NCBI RefSeq assembly: GCF_008923725.1
Contig: NZ_WBPF01000012.1
Span: 1 to 58,333 of the forward strand
DNA: 58,333 nucleotides
DNA from: Bacillus sp. CH140a_4T
Lineage (GTDB): Bacteria > Bacillota > Bacilli > Bacillales > Bacillaceae_G
Direction of reading: 5' to 3'
The notes under the pieces were generated by a model, which saw only the letters and a list, made by a program, of their open reading frames with translations, was not told where the DNA came from and ran no database searches. Made by a program: the position numbers and the translations under genes. Positions 1 to 10,210 of the stretch are shown here, in pieces. Each line of letters starts with the position of its first letter. Position 1 is the stretch's first letter.

Positions 1-103
1 AAAGTTAGTTTGTCTAGCATCTAAAAATAAAAATTGACGTTTCACGTTGTTTGTTTCGTTCAGTTTTCAAAGAACTACTTGGTCGCTCATTTGCGACTCC
101 CTT
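1..103 (-). other. 5' leader of an rRNA operon (16S gene lies beyond the left edge)
   Basis: Read on the minus strand, this stretch lies just downstream of two sigma-A promoters and contains AGTTCTTTGAAAACT (62-76), a sequence typical of Bacillus rRNA leaders and spacers. No coding frame is present. The 16S gene itself is not in the window, so the assignment rests on leader sequence and promoter architecture. Confidence 0.8.
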
Positions 104-132
104 ATGTTAACATCTTCATTTTTCAATGTCAA
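104..132 (-). promoter_or_regulatory. rRNA operon promoter P2 (sigma-A)
   Basis: Minus-strand TTGACA (127-132), a 17-bp spacer and TAACAT (104-109). It is the proximal one of a tandem pair, as is usual for Bacillus rRNA operons. Confidence 0.85.
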
Positions 133-192
133 CTAAGTTTTTCATTTTCTTTTTTGTCGTTTTCTGCGTTTCCGCATTAGCGACGGTTATTA

Positions 193-221
193 ATTTATCA
201 TATAATAACTATTAACGTCAA
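193..221 (-). promoter_or_regulatory. rRNA operon promoter P1 (sigma-A, weaker -10)
   Basis: Minus-strand TTGACG (216-221), a 17-bp spacer and ATAAAT (193-198). It lies 89 bp upstream of P2 and begins only 6 bp after the end of the small upstream gene. The tandem arrangement supports it; the -10 is imperfect. Confidence 0.65.
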
Positions 222-227
222 CACTTT

Positions 228-446
228 TTAATAAAAAGTTCTTTTTCTTACATAACGAATACATTCCTCTGCATTAGCGACTCTTCGAAACAAACAAAAA
301 ATGATTTTATATCTCTCTTCCATCGCTTTTTTTACAACGTTATGAATACGTTCATCTTCAAAATCAAATAAAAGTTCTTCTAACTCTCTCTTCAATATGT
401 ATTCCATTTCTTTTTTCTCTTCTTTCGTTAACATAAACCCAAGCAA
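228..446 (-). CDS. Small protein of unknown function upstream of an rRNA operon
   Basis: A 72-residue protein with no family I recognise. It is charged ([16 protein letters not shown]) with a basic C-terminal half containing [16 protein letters not shown]; no signal peptide or membrane segment is seen. The chosen start is TTG, 5 nt after a GAGGTG ribosome site (452-457); an in-frame ATG at 434 would give a 68-residue product but lies farther from that site. It ends 6 bp before the -35 of rRNA promoter P1, with no terminator-like hairpin between, so its transcript may run into the rRNA leader. The clear ribosome site favours a real gene. Confidence 0.6.
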   Translation of the reverse strand: MLGFMLTKEEKKEMEYILKRELEELLFDFEDERIHNVVKKAMEERYKIIFCLFRRVANAEECIRYVRKRTFY

Positions 447-605
447 CTCATCACCTCAATCATTTCTTACAGAGCAATTAACGTTCCGCTCATTTTATTC
501 TATCATCCATTATATCCACTACTTACGATATTAATCCCTTGTTCTCTTTTTTATATTTACAGCATATATGTAACTGAAAAGGATTGGACAAAGGGGCGTA
601 ATATT

Positions 606-1370
606 ATGTTTTTCTTTTTTATTACGAGTAAAAGAAACTTTAAACACATTAGCTTAATAGTGATACTTTCCTTATTTACAGCATGGCTACTCTTTTTGAA
701 AACATATTCACACGAGTCTGCTTTTTCAACTGCTACAGGACCTAAAGTCATTTACAAAGGCGACACCTCTAAAAAACAAGTTGCATTCACGTTTGATATT
801 AGTTGGGGAGACAAAAAAGCAATTCCAATCCTTGATACACTTAAAGAAAGAGATATTAAGAATGCTACTTTCTTCCTTTCTGCTGCATGGGCAGAAAGAC
901 ACCCTGATGTTGTTGAACGCATCATAAAAGATGGACATGAAATCGGTAGTATGGGGTACAATTACACGTCCTACACTTCTCTAGAGACAAATGAAATACG
1001 AAGAGATCTTTTGCGAGCACAAGATGTGTTTACAAAACTCGGTGTGAAACAAATCAAACTATTACGTCCACCTAGTGGAGACTTTAACAAAGCAACACTT
1101 AAAATAGCAGAATCACTCGGATACACTGTCGTTCATTGGAGTAATAACTCAAACGACTGGAAAAACCCTGGCGTAAACAATATCGTTTCCACCGTCTCTA
1201 ATAATTTAAAAGGTGGAGATATCGTCTTATTACATGCATCCGATTCTGCCCTTCAAACAAATAAAGCTTTACCACTGCTTCTGCAAAAATTAAAGAGTGA
1301 CGGCTATGAGCAAATATCCGTATCACAACTTATTTCCAACACAAGTACGAAAAGTGAAGATGTACAATAA
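606..1370 (+). CDS. pdaB: Polysaccharide deacetylase-like sporulation protein PdaB
   Basis: 254 residues: an N-terminal hydrophobic anchor (about 14-31) and a NodB-type domain (about 47-235). The family acts on peptidoglycan, and PdaB is a late sporulation protein needed for stable spores. Retained motifs are the first Asp of motif 1 (D64 in TFDISWGD), RPPSGD (154-159), NDW (183-185) and LLH (208-210). The usual metal ligands are replaced: the second Asp is I65, and the two His of the HxxxH motif are M116 and Y120. Catalysis by the standard metal mechanism is therefore doubtful. AGGGG at 592-596 supports this ATG. It is one of two plus-strand genes here, convergent with kbaA. Confidence 0.93.
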   Translation: MFFFFITSKRNFKHISLIVILSLFTAWLLFLKTYSHESAFSTATGPKVIYKGDTSKKQVAFTFDISWGDKKAIPILDTLKERDIKNATFFLSAAWAERHPDVVERIIKDGHEIGSMGYNYTSYTSLETNEIRRDLLRAQDVFTKLGVKQIKLLRPPSGDFNKATLKIAESLGYTVVHWSNNSNDWKNPGVNNIVSTVSNNLKGGDIVLLHASDSALQTNKALPLLLQKLKSDGYEQISVSQLISNTSTKSEDVQ

Positions 1371-1383
1371 TTCTTCACACATA

Positions 1384-1422
1384 AAAAGCTCTACTACCTT
1401 TCATTCAGGTAATAGAGCTTTT
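1384..1422. terminator. Bidirectional terminator between pdaB and kbaA
   Basis: Inverted repeat with 16-nt arms (1384-1399 and 1407-1422, one mismatch) and a 7-nt loop. The arms begin with A4 and end with T4, so it can terminate the convergent pdaB and kbaA transcripts. Confidence 0.85.
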
Positions 1423-1459
1423 CCATTCATACAACTACCCTGCGTAAAACCTCTCTTAA

Positions 1460-2071
1460 TTAGGCCGACTTACTCGTCTTTCCAATTAAACGATGTAATA
1501 TAAGTAACTGATATGCATTACATAATAAAAGTGGTATCACCATTAAATATAACCAATCTGTATCGTTAATCCGAAGAGCTGGTACCCACTCAAGAATTGT
1601 TACAACAACCATAAAGAACAAAGCGGGCACGAATGCCTTTTTGTTCGTTTCTTTACTTTTTATATAAGCAACAATGGCCCCAAATACAAATAATACACCA
1701 GCAACAAGTATGTTATTCCCTAGTGAAACTTCCCCGTTTGCAATCAATACAGATCTTAAATACACGAAATCAAATAAAACGAATGCAATAAAAAAGAGCT
1801 GAACTGCATTCCATAAAGAAGGTGACCGGAACATCCCTAGTCCAAAACGATGGATTGTTAAATAGGCAAAGAACCCCATTTGACTTATAACACTAAAAAT
1901 AAATCCTACGCCCATCAACCAGAAGGAAACTGCTAAAATCTCCTTTGCGTCGAAATTTTGAAAAAATTTAGCGTACTTGTCCCACTCTAAAAAAAACCCA
2001 ATAATGACCGTACTAATCCCACCAAGAAACAACGTCGTAAAAAATAGTCGTACCCACTTGCGGCTATTCAC
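1460..2071 (-). CDS. kbaA: KinB-signalling pathway activation protein KbaA
   Basis: A 203-residue integral membrane protein with about six hydrophobic segments, close in length to the family norm (about 200). KbaA is known in Bacillus as a positive factor for the sporulation kinase KinB, feeding the phosphorelay to Spo0A. The start is GTG, 7 nt after a run of five G (2079-2083). It sits among other sporulation genes and converges on pdaB, sharing a terminator. Assignment rests on whole-protein resemblance and locus. Confidence 0.88.
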   Translation of the reverse strand: MNSRKWVRLFFTTLFLGGISTVIIGFFLEWDKYAKFFQNFDAKEILAVSFWLMGVGFIFSVISQMGFFAYLTIHRFGLGMFRSPSLWNAVQLFFIAFVLFDFVYLRSVLIANGEVSLGNNILVAGVLFVFGAIVAYIKSKETNKKAFVPALFFMVVVTILEWVPALRINDTDWLYLMVIPLLLCNAYQLLILHRLIGKTSKSA

Positions 2072-2145
2072 AACACATCCCCCATTATCCTTATATTTCT
2101 AATCAAATTGTATCAATGACAATTTCAAAAAGCTAGCCATGTTCA

Positions 2146-2176
2146 TGTATAAATTCCTTAAAGATATTTATATTAA
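2146..2176 (+). promoter_or_regulatory. Possible sigma-G-type promoter of gerD
   Basis: TGTATA (2146-2151), an 18-bp spacer and ATATTAA (2170-2176), resembling the forespore sigma-G pattern only loosely. It was proposed because gerD is a forespore gene in Bacillus; the sequence match alone is weak. Confidence 0.3.
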
Positions 2177-2210
2177 AAAGAGAGAACTGTGCTGAAAGGA
2201 GTTCCAACTT

Positions 2211-2828
2211 ATGAAACGGATTCTGCTCGTTTTGACTTCTTCTTTTCTATTTTTTGTACTTGTAGCATGTGCACAAGAAAAAGAAGCAAAGTCTGAACTT
2301 GATTATGATCAAACGAAGAAAATGATTGTTGATATTTTAAAAACCGATCAAGGTAAGAAAGCCATTCAAGATGTGTTAACTGATGAAAAGATGAAACAAG
2401 CACTCATACTAGATGAAACAGTAGTAAAGAAAACGATTGAAGATGCATTGGTATCCGACAAAGGGCAACAATTCTGGGAGAAGCTCTTTAAAGACCCTGA
2501 GTTCTCATCGAAATTCGCTAAAAGTATGGGGAAAGAACAAACAACCTTAATGAAAACATTATTAAAAGACCCTGAATATCAAGCAGGCGTTATAGAAATT
2601 ATGAAAAACCCTGAAGTAGAAAAAATGATGTTACAAACAATGAAGAGCAAAGAATACCGCCAATATTTACAACAAGTACTAACAGAAACTGCTGAAAGCC
2701 CACTCTTCCAAGCTAAGATGATTGATATTATTAGTAAAGGTGTACAAAAGGCCGAAAAAAGTGGATCTGATAAAAAAGAAGCAGGCGATGAAAGTGGTTC
2801 CCAAGACAGTAAAAAGGAGCAGCAGTAA
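2211..2828 (+). CDS. gerD: Spore germination lipoprotein GerD
   Basis: 205 residues with a lipoprotein signal: positively charged start, hydrophobic stretch (4-19) and lipobox LVAC with the lipidated Cys at 20. The mature part is mostly helical and charged, and the C-terminal tail is rich in Ser, Asp, Lys and Gln. GerD sits in the inner spore membrane and is needed for clustering of germinant receptors and fast nutrient germination. AAAGGAG about 10 nt upstream supports the start. It is monocistronic and convergent with salA. Confidence 0.95.
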   Translation: MKRILLVLTSSFLFFVLVACAQEKEAKSELDYDQTKKMIVDILKTDQGKKAIQDVLTDEKMKQALILDETVVKKTIEDALVSDKGQQFWEKLFKDPEFSSKFAKSMGKEQTTLMKTLLKDPEYQAGVIEIMKNPEVEKMMLQTMKSKEYRQYLQQVLTETAESPLFQAKMIDIISKGVQKAEKSGSDKKEAGDESGSQDSKKEQQ

Positions 2829-2842
2829 AAAAAATAATTATA

Positions 2843-2880
2843 ATAATGAGCGGACAATATATGTATCGTCCACTCATTAT
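2843..2880. terminator. Bidirectional terminator between gerD and salA
   Basis: Arms ATAATGAGCGGAC (2843-2855) and GTCCACTCATTAT (2868-2880) pair with one mismatch around a 12-nt loop. The right side is followed by a T-rich tail. Confidence 0.8.
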
Positions 2881-2884
2881 TATT

Positions 2885-3952
2885 TTATTTTTGCGCGACA
2901 GCTATTTTATCAATTACTGTCTCAGCTATCGTACGATAAATAAGACCCGTCGTATGTGTATCTTCATATACTGACGGTGCAAAGTCTTCCTTATTCCAAT
3001 CAGGTTGTTGAAGCGGGATTCGGCCAAGTACTTCTGTTTGAAGTTCTGTAGCTAATTTATCTCCTCCACCTCTTCCAAAAACATATTCTTTTTCACCAGT
3101 TGTTTTACTTTCAAAATACGCCATATTTTCAACAACACCAAGAATACTATGTTCTGTACGTAAAGCCATAGCTCCAGCACGCGCTGCTACAAATGCCGCT
3201 GTTGGATGCGGCGTTGTGACAATAATCTCTTTACAAGCCGGCAACATCGAATGTAAGTCTAGCGCAACATCACCTGTACCCGGTGGTAAATCTAAAACTA
3301 AATAGTCTAAATCTCCCCATTCTACTTCTGTAAAGAAATGATTTAACATTTTCCCAAGCATAGGCCCTCTCCAAATAACCGGTGCATTATCTTCTACAAA
3401 GAACCCCATTGAGATTACCTTTACACCTAGACGCTCCACTGGAATTATCTTATCCCCTCTTACAACAGGTCGTTTTTCTATCCCCATCATATCCGGTACG
3501 CTAAAACCATAAATATCAGCATCAATGATACCAACCTTTTTTCCTAACCGAGCTAGCGCAATGGCAAGGTTAACAGAAACTGTTGATTTCCCTACTCCAC
3601 CTTTTCCACTCGCCACTGCTAAAAATGTTGTTTTTGAATTTGGTGACAATAAAGATTCAATTTGCTCTTCTTCTTGTTCCGGTGCAAACTGAGCTAATTC
3701 CTCTTCTGTAAATTCTGCAAAGCGAAGCCCTACTGTTGCTGCTCCTAATTCTTTCACTAACTTTACAATTCCAGATTGCAATTGCATTTGTTCCGCTGTA
3801 CCAGTTTTTACGATTGCAATTTTAACACTTACATGTTCCTTCTCAGGCTTAACTGTTACCTCTTTAATTGCCCTTGTTTCTTTTAACGTTTTATGTAAAA
3901 ACGGATCTACAACCCCTTCTAACGCTTCCACTACTTGCTCTTTCGTTACCAT
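2885..3952 (-). CDS. salA: Mrp/NBP35-type P-loop ATPase SalA
   Basis: 355 residues: an N-terminal MIP18/DUF59-type domain (about 1-80) and a ParA/MinD-like ATPase with the deviant Walker A SGKGGVGKST (about 115-124). Mrp proteins carry or scaffold Fe-S clusters; in Bacillus the protein at this locus (SalA) is a transcription regulator that derepresses protease genes by lowering scoC expression. Which role dominates here cannot be read from sequence. The locus beside gerD, kbaA and cwlD matches the Bacillus order. It has its own extended -10 promoter upstream. Confidence 0.9.
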   Translation of the reverse strand: MVTKEQVVEALEGVVDPFLHKTLKETRAIKEVTVKPEKEHVSVKIAIVKTGTAEQMQLQSGIVKLVKELGAATVGLRFAEFTEEELAQFAPEQEEEQIESLLSPNSKTTFLAVASGKGGVGKSTVSVNLAIALARLGKKVGIIDADIYGFSVPDMMGIEKRPVVRGDKIIPVERLGVKVISMGFFVEDNAPVIWRGPMLGKMLNHFFTEVEWGDLDYLVLDLPPGTGDVALDLHSMLPACKEIIVTTPHPTAAFVAARAGAMALRTEHSILGVVENMAYFESKTTGEKEYVFGRGGGDKLATELQTEVLGRIPLQQPDWNKEDFAPSVYEDTHTTGLIYRTIAETVIDKIAVAQK

Positions 3953-4039
3953 GATTAGCCCAGCCCCCTGTATGAAAAATAACGTAATGTTAATTAAATG
4001 TATCTCTCTTTATTTTTAAATAAATGCGTTTACATTTCC

Positions 4040-4048
4040 AGTATAACA
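4040..4048 (-). promoter_or_regulatory. Possible extended -10 promoter of salA
   Basis: Minus-strand TGTTATACT carries an extended -10 (TG, one base, TATACT at 4040-4045). No good -35 is seen 16-18 bp upstream. It lies about 90 bp before the salA start. Confidence 0.45.
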
Positions 4049-4082
4049 TATTTTCGGAAAACTTCGTTAACGAGAGAAACTC

Positions 4083-4110
4083 AAAAAATCCTCCTTATTC
4101 TGGAGGATTT
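4083..4110 (-). terminator. Intrinsic terminator of cwlD
   Basis: On the minus strand AAATCCTCC (4102-4110) pairs perfectly with GGAGGATTT (4086-4094) and runs into a T tail (4083-4088). The cwlD stop codon (4095-4097) lies in the 7-nt loop. Confidence 0.85.
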
Positions 4111-4808
4111 CCTTTTTCCGTGAAATAGCGTAATATACCACGATACACTGCAGCCGCTACCTTTTGCTGATATTTCTCCGAATTTAACATATACCTTTCG
4201 TTTACATTCGATAAAAACCCAGCTTCAATTAAAGCACCTGGTGTTTTCGCATACTTTAATAAATACACATGAGAAATTGTTTTAGCAGAACGATTCGTAT
4301 TCTCTAAACTCGTTCTCAATTCAGCTTGTATAAATTTGGCAGCACGTTCATTTTCAATCGAAGAACGGTAGTAGAACGTTTGTGCTCCTTTTGATCCACT
4401 ACTAGTTAAAGCATTTAAATGAATACTCGCAAAAAAGTCTACATCAGGTTTATTAATAATCTCTACGCGCTTTTTTAAATCCTCTGCTTTACGTCTACTA
4501 TATGATTTTGTATCTTTCTTCGCTAAATCATAATCTCCCTCACGTGTTAAAATAACTAGTGCACCTTGTTCTTGTAAATAATCTTGTACCTTCTTTGTAA
4601 TCTCAAGCGTAATATCTTTTTCTATAATATCTTTTCCACCAACAGCCCCTCCGTCTGGTCCACCATGCCCAGCATCTAATACAATCACCTTCCCTGATAA
4701 GGGTAAATTCCAAGCTCGCCACGATTTTGTAATTTGAAATTCTTGTTTGACTAAAAAAAACAAAACAACCGCAGCGAGTGCAAAAGAGATAATTCGAATT
4801 CTCTTCAT
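4095..4808 (-). CDS. cwlD: Germination-specific N-acetylmuramoyl-L-alanine amidase CwlD
   Basis: 237 residues: an N-terminal membrane anchor or uncleaved signal (about 5-20) and an Amidase_3 zinc hydrolase domain (about 40-230). Predicted zinc ligands are H48 (DAGHGG), E63 and H130 (SIHLNA); E195 (LIEAGFLSN) is the catalytic Glu. CwlD releases side-chain peptides so that PdaA can form muramic-delta-lactam in spore cortex, the mark recognised by germination lytic enzymes. It lies downstream of ybaK, and a terminator hairpin overlaps its stop codon. Confidence 0.95.
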   Translation of the reverse strand: MKRIRIISFALAAVVLFFLVKQEFQITKSWRAWNLPLSGKVIVLDAGHGGPDGGAVGGKDIIEKDITLEITKKVQDYLQEQGALVILTREGDYDLAKKDTKSYSRRKAEDLKKRVEIINKPDVDFFASIHLNALTSSGSKGAQTFYYRSSIENERAAKFIQAELRTSLENTNRSAKTISHVYLLKYAKTPGALIEAGFLSNVNERYMLNSEKYQQKVAAAVYRGILRYFTEKGNPPE

Positions 4809-4874
4809 ACCTTTCCTCCTCCAGCTAGTCCCTCTAATTACTTATATGGGACAAGAGGAAAGTTTATGCTTGTC

Positions 4875-5303
4875 TTAATGAAGCTTTAATCGATATCTTC
4901 TTTCACCTTTTTCATATCCTTCCTGCCACCATAAGCCAATAAACTGCTGACAAGATTCAAAAAGTAATTCCTCATCTTGTAACTTAATTTCCCTCATAGT
5001 CATGCTCGTTAAAAATTGAAATAGTGTTTCCGTTAATTGTTGCTCTTCTTCTAAGGCTCTATATTTCACATCAAAGAATGATTCACCATAATAACCAAAC
5101 TTACTGTATCTCGCTCCTAATAAATACGATTCTATCCCTAATTCAATACAGTAATCTTCATACTGACGATGAAGTTCCTGCATCTGAAAGGCATCTCTAA
5201 TATTTGAACGTAATGTTTTTAATGATAATTCTCGCAGCATCTTCCGTTCATATTTCAGCTGCTTTTCTTTTTGTTTTTCTTGTAAGCTGACAATGACATT
5301 CAT
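4875..5303 (-). CDS. ybaK: Conserved protein YbaK (DUF2521 type), unknown function
   Basis: 142 residues with a strongly basic N-terminal helix (QEKQKEKQLKYERK), a mixed alpha region and a tail with GYEKGERRYRLKLH. No catalytic motif is evident. It matches in size and place the Bacillus ybaK gene between rpsI and cwlD. A good AGGGAGG ribosome site precedes the ATG, and a perfect 14-bp palindrome (5321-5334) overlaps that site. Function is unknown; cotranscription with cwlD is plausible from the 66-bp gap. Confidence 0.85.
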   Translation of the reverse strand: MNVIVSLQEKQKEKQLKYERKMLRELSLKTLRSNIRDAFQMQELHRQYEDYCIELGIESYLLGARYSKFGYYGESFFDVKYRALEEEQQLTETLFQFLTSMTMREIKLQDEELLFESCQQFIGLWWQEGYEKGERRYRLKLH

Positions 5304-5320
5304 AGCACTTATAAACCTCC

Positions 5321-5334
5321 CTAATACGTATTAG
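5321..5334. repeat. Perfect palindrome CTAATACGTATTAG before ybaK
   Basis: Fourteen bases that equal their own reverse complement, about 18 bp upstream of the ybaK ATG and abutting the ribosome site. It could be an operator or a short hairpin; no known regulator is assigned. Confidence 0.6.
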
Positions 5335-5420
5335 TCTAAACTTCTAAAGAAGAAGCATACGCGAGAGGATAGCACTAAAATATTCCAAACTACAAAAATT
5401 CCAAAAGAGGAATGAAACAT

Positions 5421-5451
5421 AAAAAAACCCCAACCAAAATGGTTGGGGTTT
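5421..5451 (-). terminator. Intrinsic terminator of rplM-rpsI
   Basis: Minus-strand AAACCCCAACC (5441-5451) pairs perfectly with GGTTGGGGTTT (5425-5435) around a 5-nt loop and is followed by T residues (5421-5427). Confidence 0.95.
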
Positions 5452-5465
5452 GTAGTTCGCAAAAA

Positions 5466-5858
5466 TTAACGTTTTGAGAACTGAGGTGCACGACGTGCGC
5501 CTTTAAGACCGTATTTTTTACGCTCTTTCATACGTGCGTCACGAGTTAATAGACCTGCACGTTTTAGTGTTAGACGGTATTCTGGATCAGCTTTTAATAA
5601 AGCGCGAGAAATACCGTGACGAATAGCACCAGCTTGACCAGTGTATCCACCACCATTTACGTTTACAAGTACATCGTAGTTACCTAAAGTTTCTGTTGCA
5701 ACTAGAGGTTGTTTCACTACTTCACGTAATGCAGCAAATGGGATATAGTTTTCAAAATCACGACCGTTAATGATAACGCGTCCTTCGCCTGGAACTAGGC
5801 GTACGCGCGCTACTGAACTCTTACGACGTCCAGTGCCATAGTATTGAACCTGTGCCAA
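5466..5858 (-). CDS. rpsI: 30S ribosomal protein S9
   Basis: 130 residues, the usual length. S9 binds the 16S head and its C-terminal tail, here ending in the basic RRAPQFSKR, reaches toward the P-site tRNA. The [11 protein letters not shown] segment near the N-terminus is typical. It follows rplM by 21 bp and is closed by a strong terminator. Confidence 0.98.
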
Positions 5859-5879
5859 AGTAAGCCCTCCTTTAATTAA

Positions 5880-6317
5880 TTATCCGCGAAGTTCGTAAAC
5901 TTCTGGTTTTTGTGCTTGGTGTGGATGCTCTGCTCCAGCATACACGTTTAGTTTCTTAGAAACTTGACGGCCTAAGCGTCCTTTTGGAAGCATGCCTTTA
6001 ATTGCAAGCTCTAACATTTGTACAGGGTAGTTTGTACGCATTTCTAGAGCTGTTCTTTGTTTAAGTCCACCTGGGTGGTTAGTGTGACGGTAGTAAATTT
6101 TATCGTTTAATTTATTACCTGTTAAATGAATTTTCTCAGCGTTAATAATAATTACATGATCACCCGTGTCAACGTGTGGTGTAAATGTAGGTTTGTTTTT
6201 ACCGCGTAAAATAGATGCTACTTCAGTAGATAGGCGACCTAAAGTTTGACCTTCAGCATCAACCACATACCATTTACGCTCAACTTCGTTAGCTTTTGCC
6301 ATAAAAGTCGTACGCAT
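5880..6317 (-). CDS. rplM: 50S ribosomal protein L13
   Basis: 145 residues. L13 is an early assembly protein of the large subunit. The signature [19 protein letters not shown] and the central [13 protein letters not shown] are present. A GAGGAGGG ribosome site precedes the ATG. It heads a two-gene operon with rpsI under its own promoter and a structured leader. Confidence 0.98.
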   Translation of the reverse strand: MRTTFMAKANEVERKWYVVDAEGQTLGRLSTEVASILRGKNKPTFTPHVDTGDHVIIINAEKIHLTGNKLNDKIYYRHTNHPGGLKQRTALEMRTNYPVQMLELAIKGMLPKGRLGRQVSKKLNVYAGAEHPHQAQKPEVYELRG

Positions 6318-6417
6318 GTGTTTCCCTCCTCGTTATCTTTTCCATAGAAAAAATCTATTGTTTATCTTAAACACGATTTCCTTCCGGGGCTAATCGTGGT
6401 TTTAGAAACAATACCAT
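6318..6417 (-). ncRNA. Candidate L13-type leader of rplM
   Basis: About 100 nt of untranslated RNA between the rplM promoter and ATG. It contains a hairpin with CACGATT (6392-6398, read on the minus strand) pairing with AATCGTG (6372-6378) around a G/C-rich loop. Bacillus rplM is known to carry a conserved L13 leader thought to mediate autoregulation; the match is by position and hairpin, not by a covariance search. Confidence 0.55.
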
Positions 6418-6422
6418 ATGTT

Positions 6423-6451
6423 ATGATATACTTTTGAGTTTCTAATGTCAA
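6423..6451 (-). promoter_or_regulatory. Sigma-A promoter of rplM-rpsI
   Basis: Minus-strand TTGACA (6446-6451), 17-bp spacer, TATCAT (6423-6428). It lies between truA and rplM. Confidence 0.85.
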
Positions 6452-6469
6452 GCAAATGTTACACCAGGA

Positions 6470-7213
6470 TTAGTTGTTATAGTTTACCTGCCATAAGTAA
6501 AGACCATGACCTGGAGCCATCTTTCCAGCAAACTGACGATTTTGCTTCGCTAAAATCTCTGGAATGCTATCCGGATCAAGCTTTCCTTGTCCTACGCTAA
6601 GTAACGTACCAACAATAATTCTGACCATATTATATAAAAATCCATTACCTACAAAACGAAAAATTAATTCATCATCTTGCTCAATTAGCTCAATTTCATA
6701 AATTGTTCTCACTTTATCTTTTTTGTCAGTTTTTGCCGAACAAAAAGAAGTGAAATCATGCGTTCCGATAAAATAAGGGATCGCTTTGCTTATAGAGTTT
6801 ATTTCGAGTGGATATGGATATTGATATACGTAATTTCTACGGAATACATCCGCAGTCTTTGATAATAATACACGATAACGATATTCTTTTCTCTCGACAC
6901 CGTAACGCGCATGAAATTCTTCTGTTTTTTTCTCTACCTGTCTGATAACAATATCATCTGGCAACATTGTGTTTAATGCGTTACTCCATTGCCACTCTTC
7001 AAGAGACAACGGTGTATCAAAGTGTATGACTTGTCCTTTGGCGTGAACGGTAGAATCCGTTCTGCCCGATGCCTGAACACGAACAAGTTCTCCTTTATGC
7101 AATTTCTGCAAAGCTTTCTCAATCTCTTGTTGAACAGTACGACGCTGCGGCTGAATTTGATAACCACAAAAATGCATGCCATCATATGCAACCGTACATT
7201 TTATTCTATCCAT
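6470..7213 (-). CDS. truA: tRNA pseudouridine(38-40) synthase TruA
   Basis: 247 residues from the chosen start. TruA isomerises uridines 38-40 in the anticodon arm of many tRNAs. The catalytic Asp lies in the conserved segment [14 protein letters not shown], and the [11 protein letters not shown] segment near the C-terminus is typical. ATG at 7213 was chosen because GGAG lies 9 nt upstream and family members begin just before the CTVAYDG strand; an ATG at 7228 (overlapping the ecfT stop) and a longer frame to 7264 lack a ribosome site. It follows ecfT by 14 bp. Confidence 0.95.
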   Translation of the reverse strand: MDRIKCTVAYDGMHFCGYQIQPQRRTVQQEIEKALQKLHKGELVRVQASGRTDSTVHAKGQVIHFDTPLSLEEWQWSNALNTMLPDDIVIRQVEKKTEEFHARYGVERKEYRYRVLLSKTADVFRRNYVYQYPYPLEINSISKAIPYFIGTHDFTSFCSAKTDKKDKVRTIYEIELIEQDDELIFRFVGNGFLYNMVRIIVGTLLSVGQGKLDPDSIPEILAKQNRQFAGKMAPGHGLYLWQVNYNN

Positions 7214-7227
7214 TTCTCTATTCTCCA

Positions 7228-8009
7228 TTACAATCGCACCCATGCCAAAATACAAGCTAAACAAAGTAAGCTTATAATCGTTACTGTATCGCTTGTTTTC
7301 CAGCGTAGTTGCCTAAATTTAGTACGTCCTTCGCCATTTTGATACCCACGTGCTTCCATAGCAATCGCTAAGTCCTCAGCACGCTTAAAAGCACTGATAA
7401 ATAGAGGAACGAGTAGTGAGATAATAGCTTTCATCCTATCTTTTATCGGTCCTCCTGCGAAATCAATACCACGTGACGATTGTGCCTTCATTATTTTACT
7501 CGTTTCATCCATTAATGTTGGAATAAAACGAAGAGAGATTGACATCATTAATGCGATTTCATGAACAGGAACTTTTATACGCTTCAACGGCTTTAATAAC
7601 GTCTCCAAACCATCTGTAATCTCAATAGGTGTCGTCGTTAACGTTAATAATGTCGTCATTAAAATAATAACGAAGAATCGTATAGAAATGTATATCCCTT
7701 GCTCTAATCCTTTTTCATGTATCGAAAACCAACCAAGCTGGAATAGTACTTCCCCTTCTTTATTTGTAAAAATATGCAGGAAAAATGTAAAAAGAAAAAT
7801 CCATAGAATTGGTTTTAAGCCCGAAAGTACATAACGAATCGGCACTTTTGCAAAAAATAAAGCAATGAGTGCATATAAAAATAAAAATCCATATGAAATC
7901 GCATTATTTGCTAAGAAAACAACAAATACATATAAAAAGACAATCAGCAGCTTCGTACGTGGGTCAAGTTGATGAATAAGAGACTTCCCTGGAATATATC
8001 TTCCAATAA

Positions 8010-8022
<13 letters not shown>
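7228..8022 (-). CDS. ecfT: ECF transporter transmembrane component EcfT
   Basis: 264 residues with about five or six membrane segments. EcfT couples the two ATPases to exchangeable substrate-binding S subunits for vitamin and cofactor uptake. The two Ala-Arg-Gly-type coupling motifs that contact the ATPases are visible as SSRGIDF and [11 protein letters not shown]. It overlaps ecfA2 by 13 bp, so translation is probably coupled, and AAGGTGG precedes its ATG. No S component is encoded nearby, as expected for a group II shared module. Confidence 0.96.
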
Positions 8023-9804
<1,782 letters not shown>

Positions 9805-9812
9805 AATTATCA

Positions 9813-10175
9813 TTATACTAACTCGATAATTACCATTGGTGCTGCGTCTCCGCGACGTGGACCAATTTTTGCAATACGAGTGTATCCGCCTTGGCGCTCA
9901 GCATAGCGTGGAGCTACATCAGCGAATAATTTTTGAAGTGCATCTTGACCAGTCTCAGCGTTAGCTACTTCATTGCGAATGAAAGCTGCTGCTTGACGAC
10001 GAGCGTGAAGATCTCCGCGTTTACCTAAAGTGATCATTTTTTCCACTACAGAACGAAGTTCTTTTGCACGAGTTTCTGTCGTTTGGATGCGCTCGTTGAT
10101 AATTAAATCAGTAGCTAAATCACGTAACATAGCTTTACGTTGCGCACTTGTACGGCCTAATTTTCTGTATGCCAT
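9813..10175 (-). CDS. rplQ: 50S ribosomal protein L17
   Basis: 120 residues, the short Gram-positive form. Contains the typical N-terminal [18 protein letters not shown] and lies near the exit of the peptide tunnel in the large subunit. It follows rpoA by 35 bp, as in other Firmicutes, and is the last gene of the S10-spc-alpha cluster. Confidence 0.98.
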
Positions 10176-10210
10176 TCGTAGTTCCCTCCTTTGTTGATGG
10201 GTTTAAATCC

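Noticed and set aside
7214-7264. N-terminal extension of TruA overlapping ecfT
   Set aside because: Not seen in the family and without a ribosome site; ATG 7213 is well supported, though ATG 7228 cannot be fully excluded.
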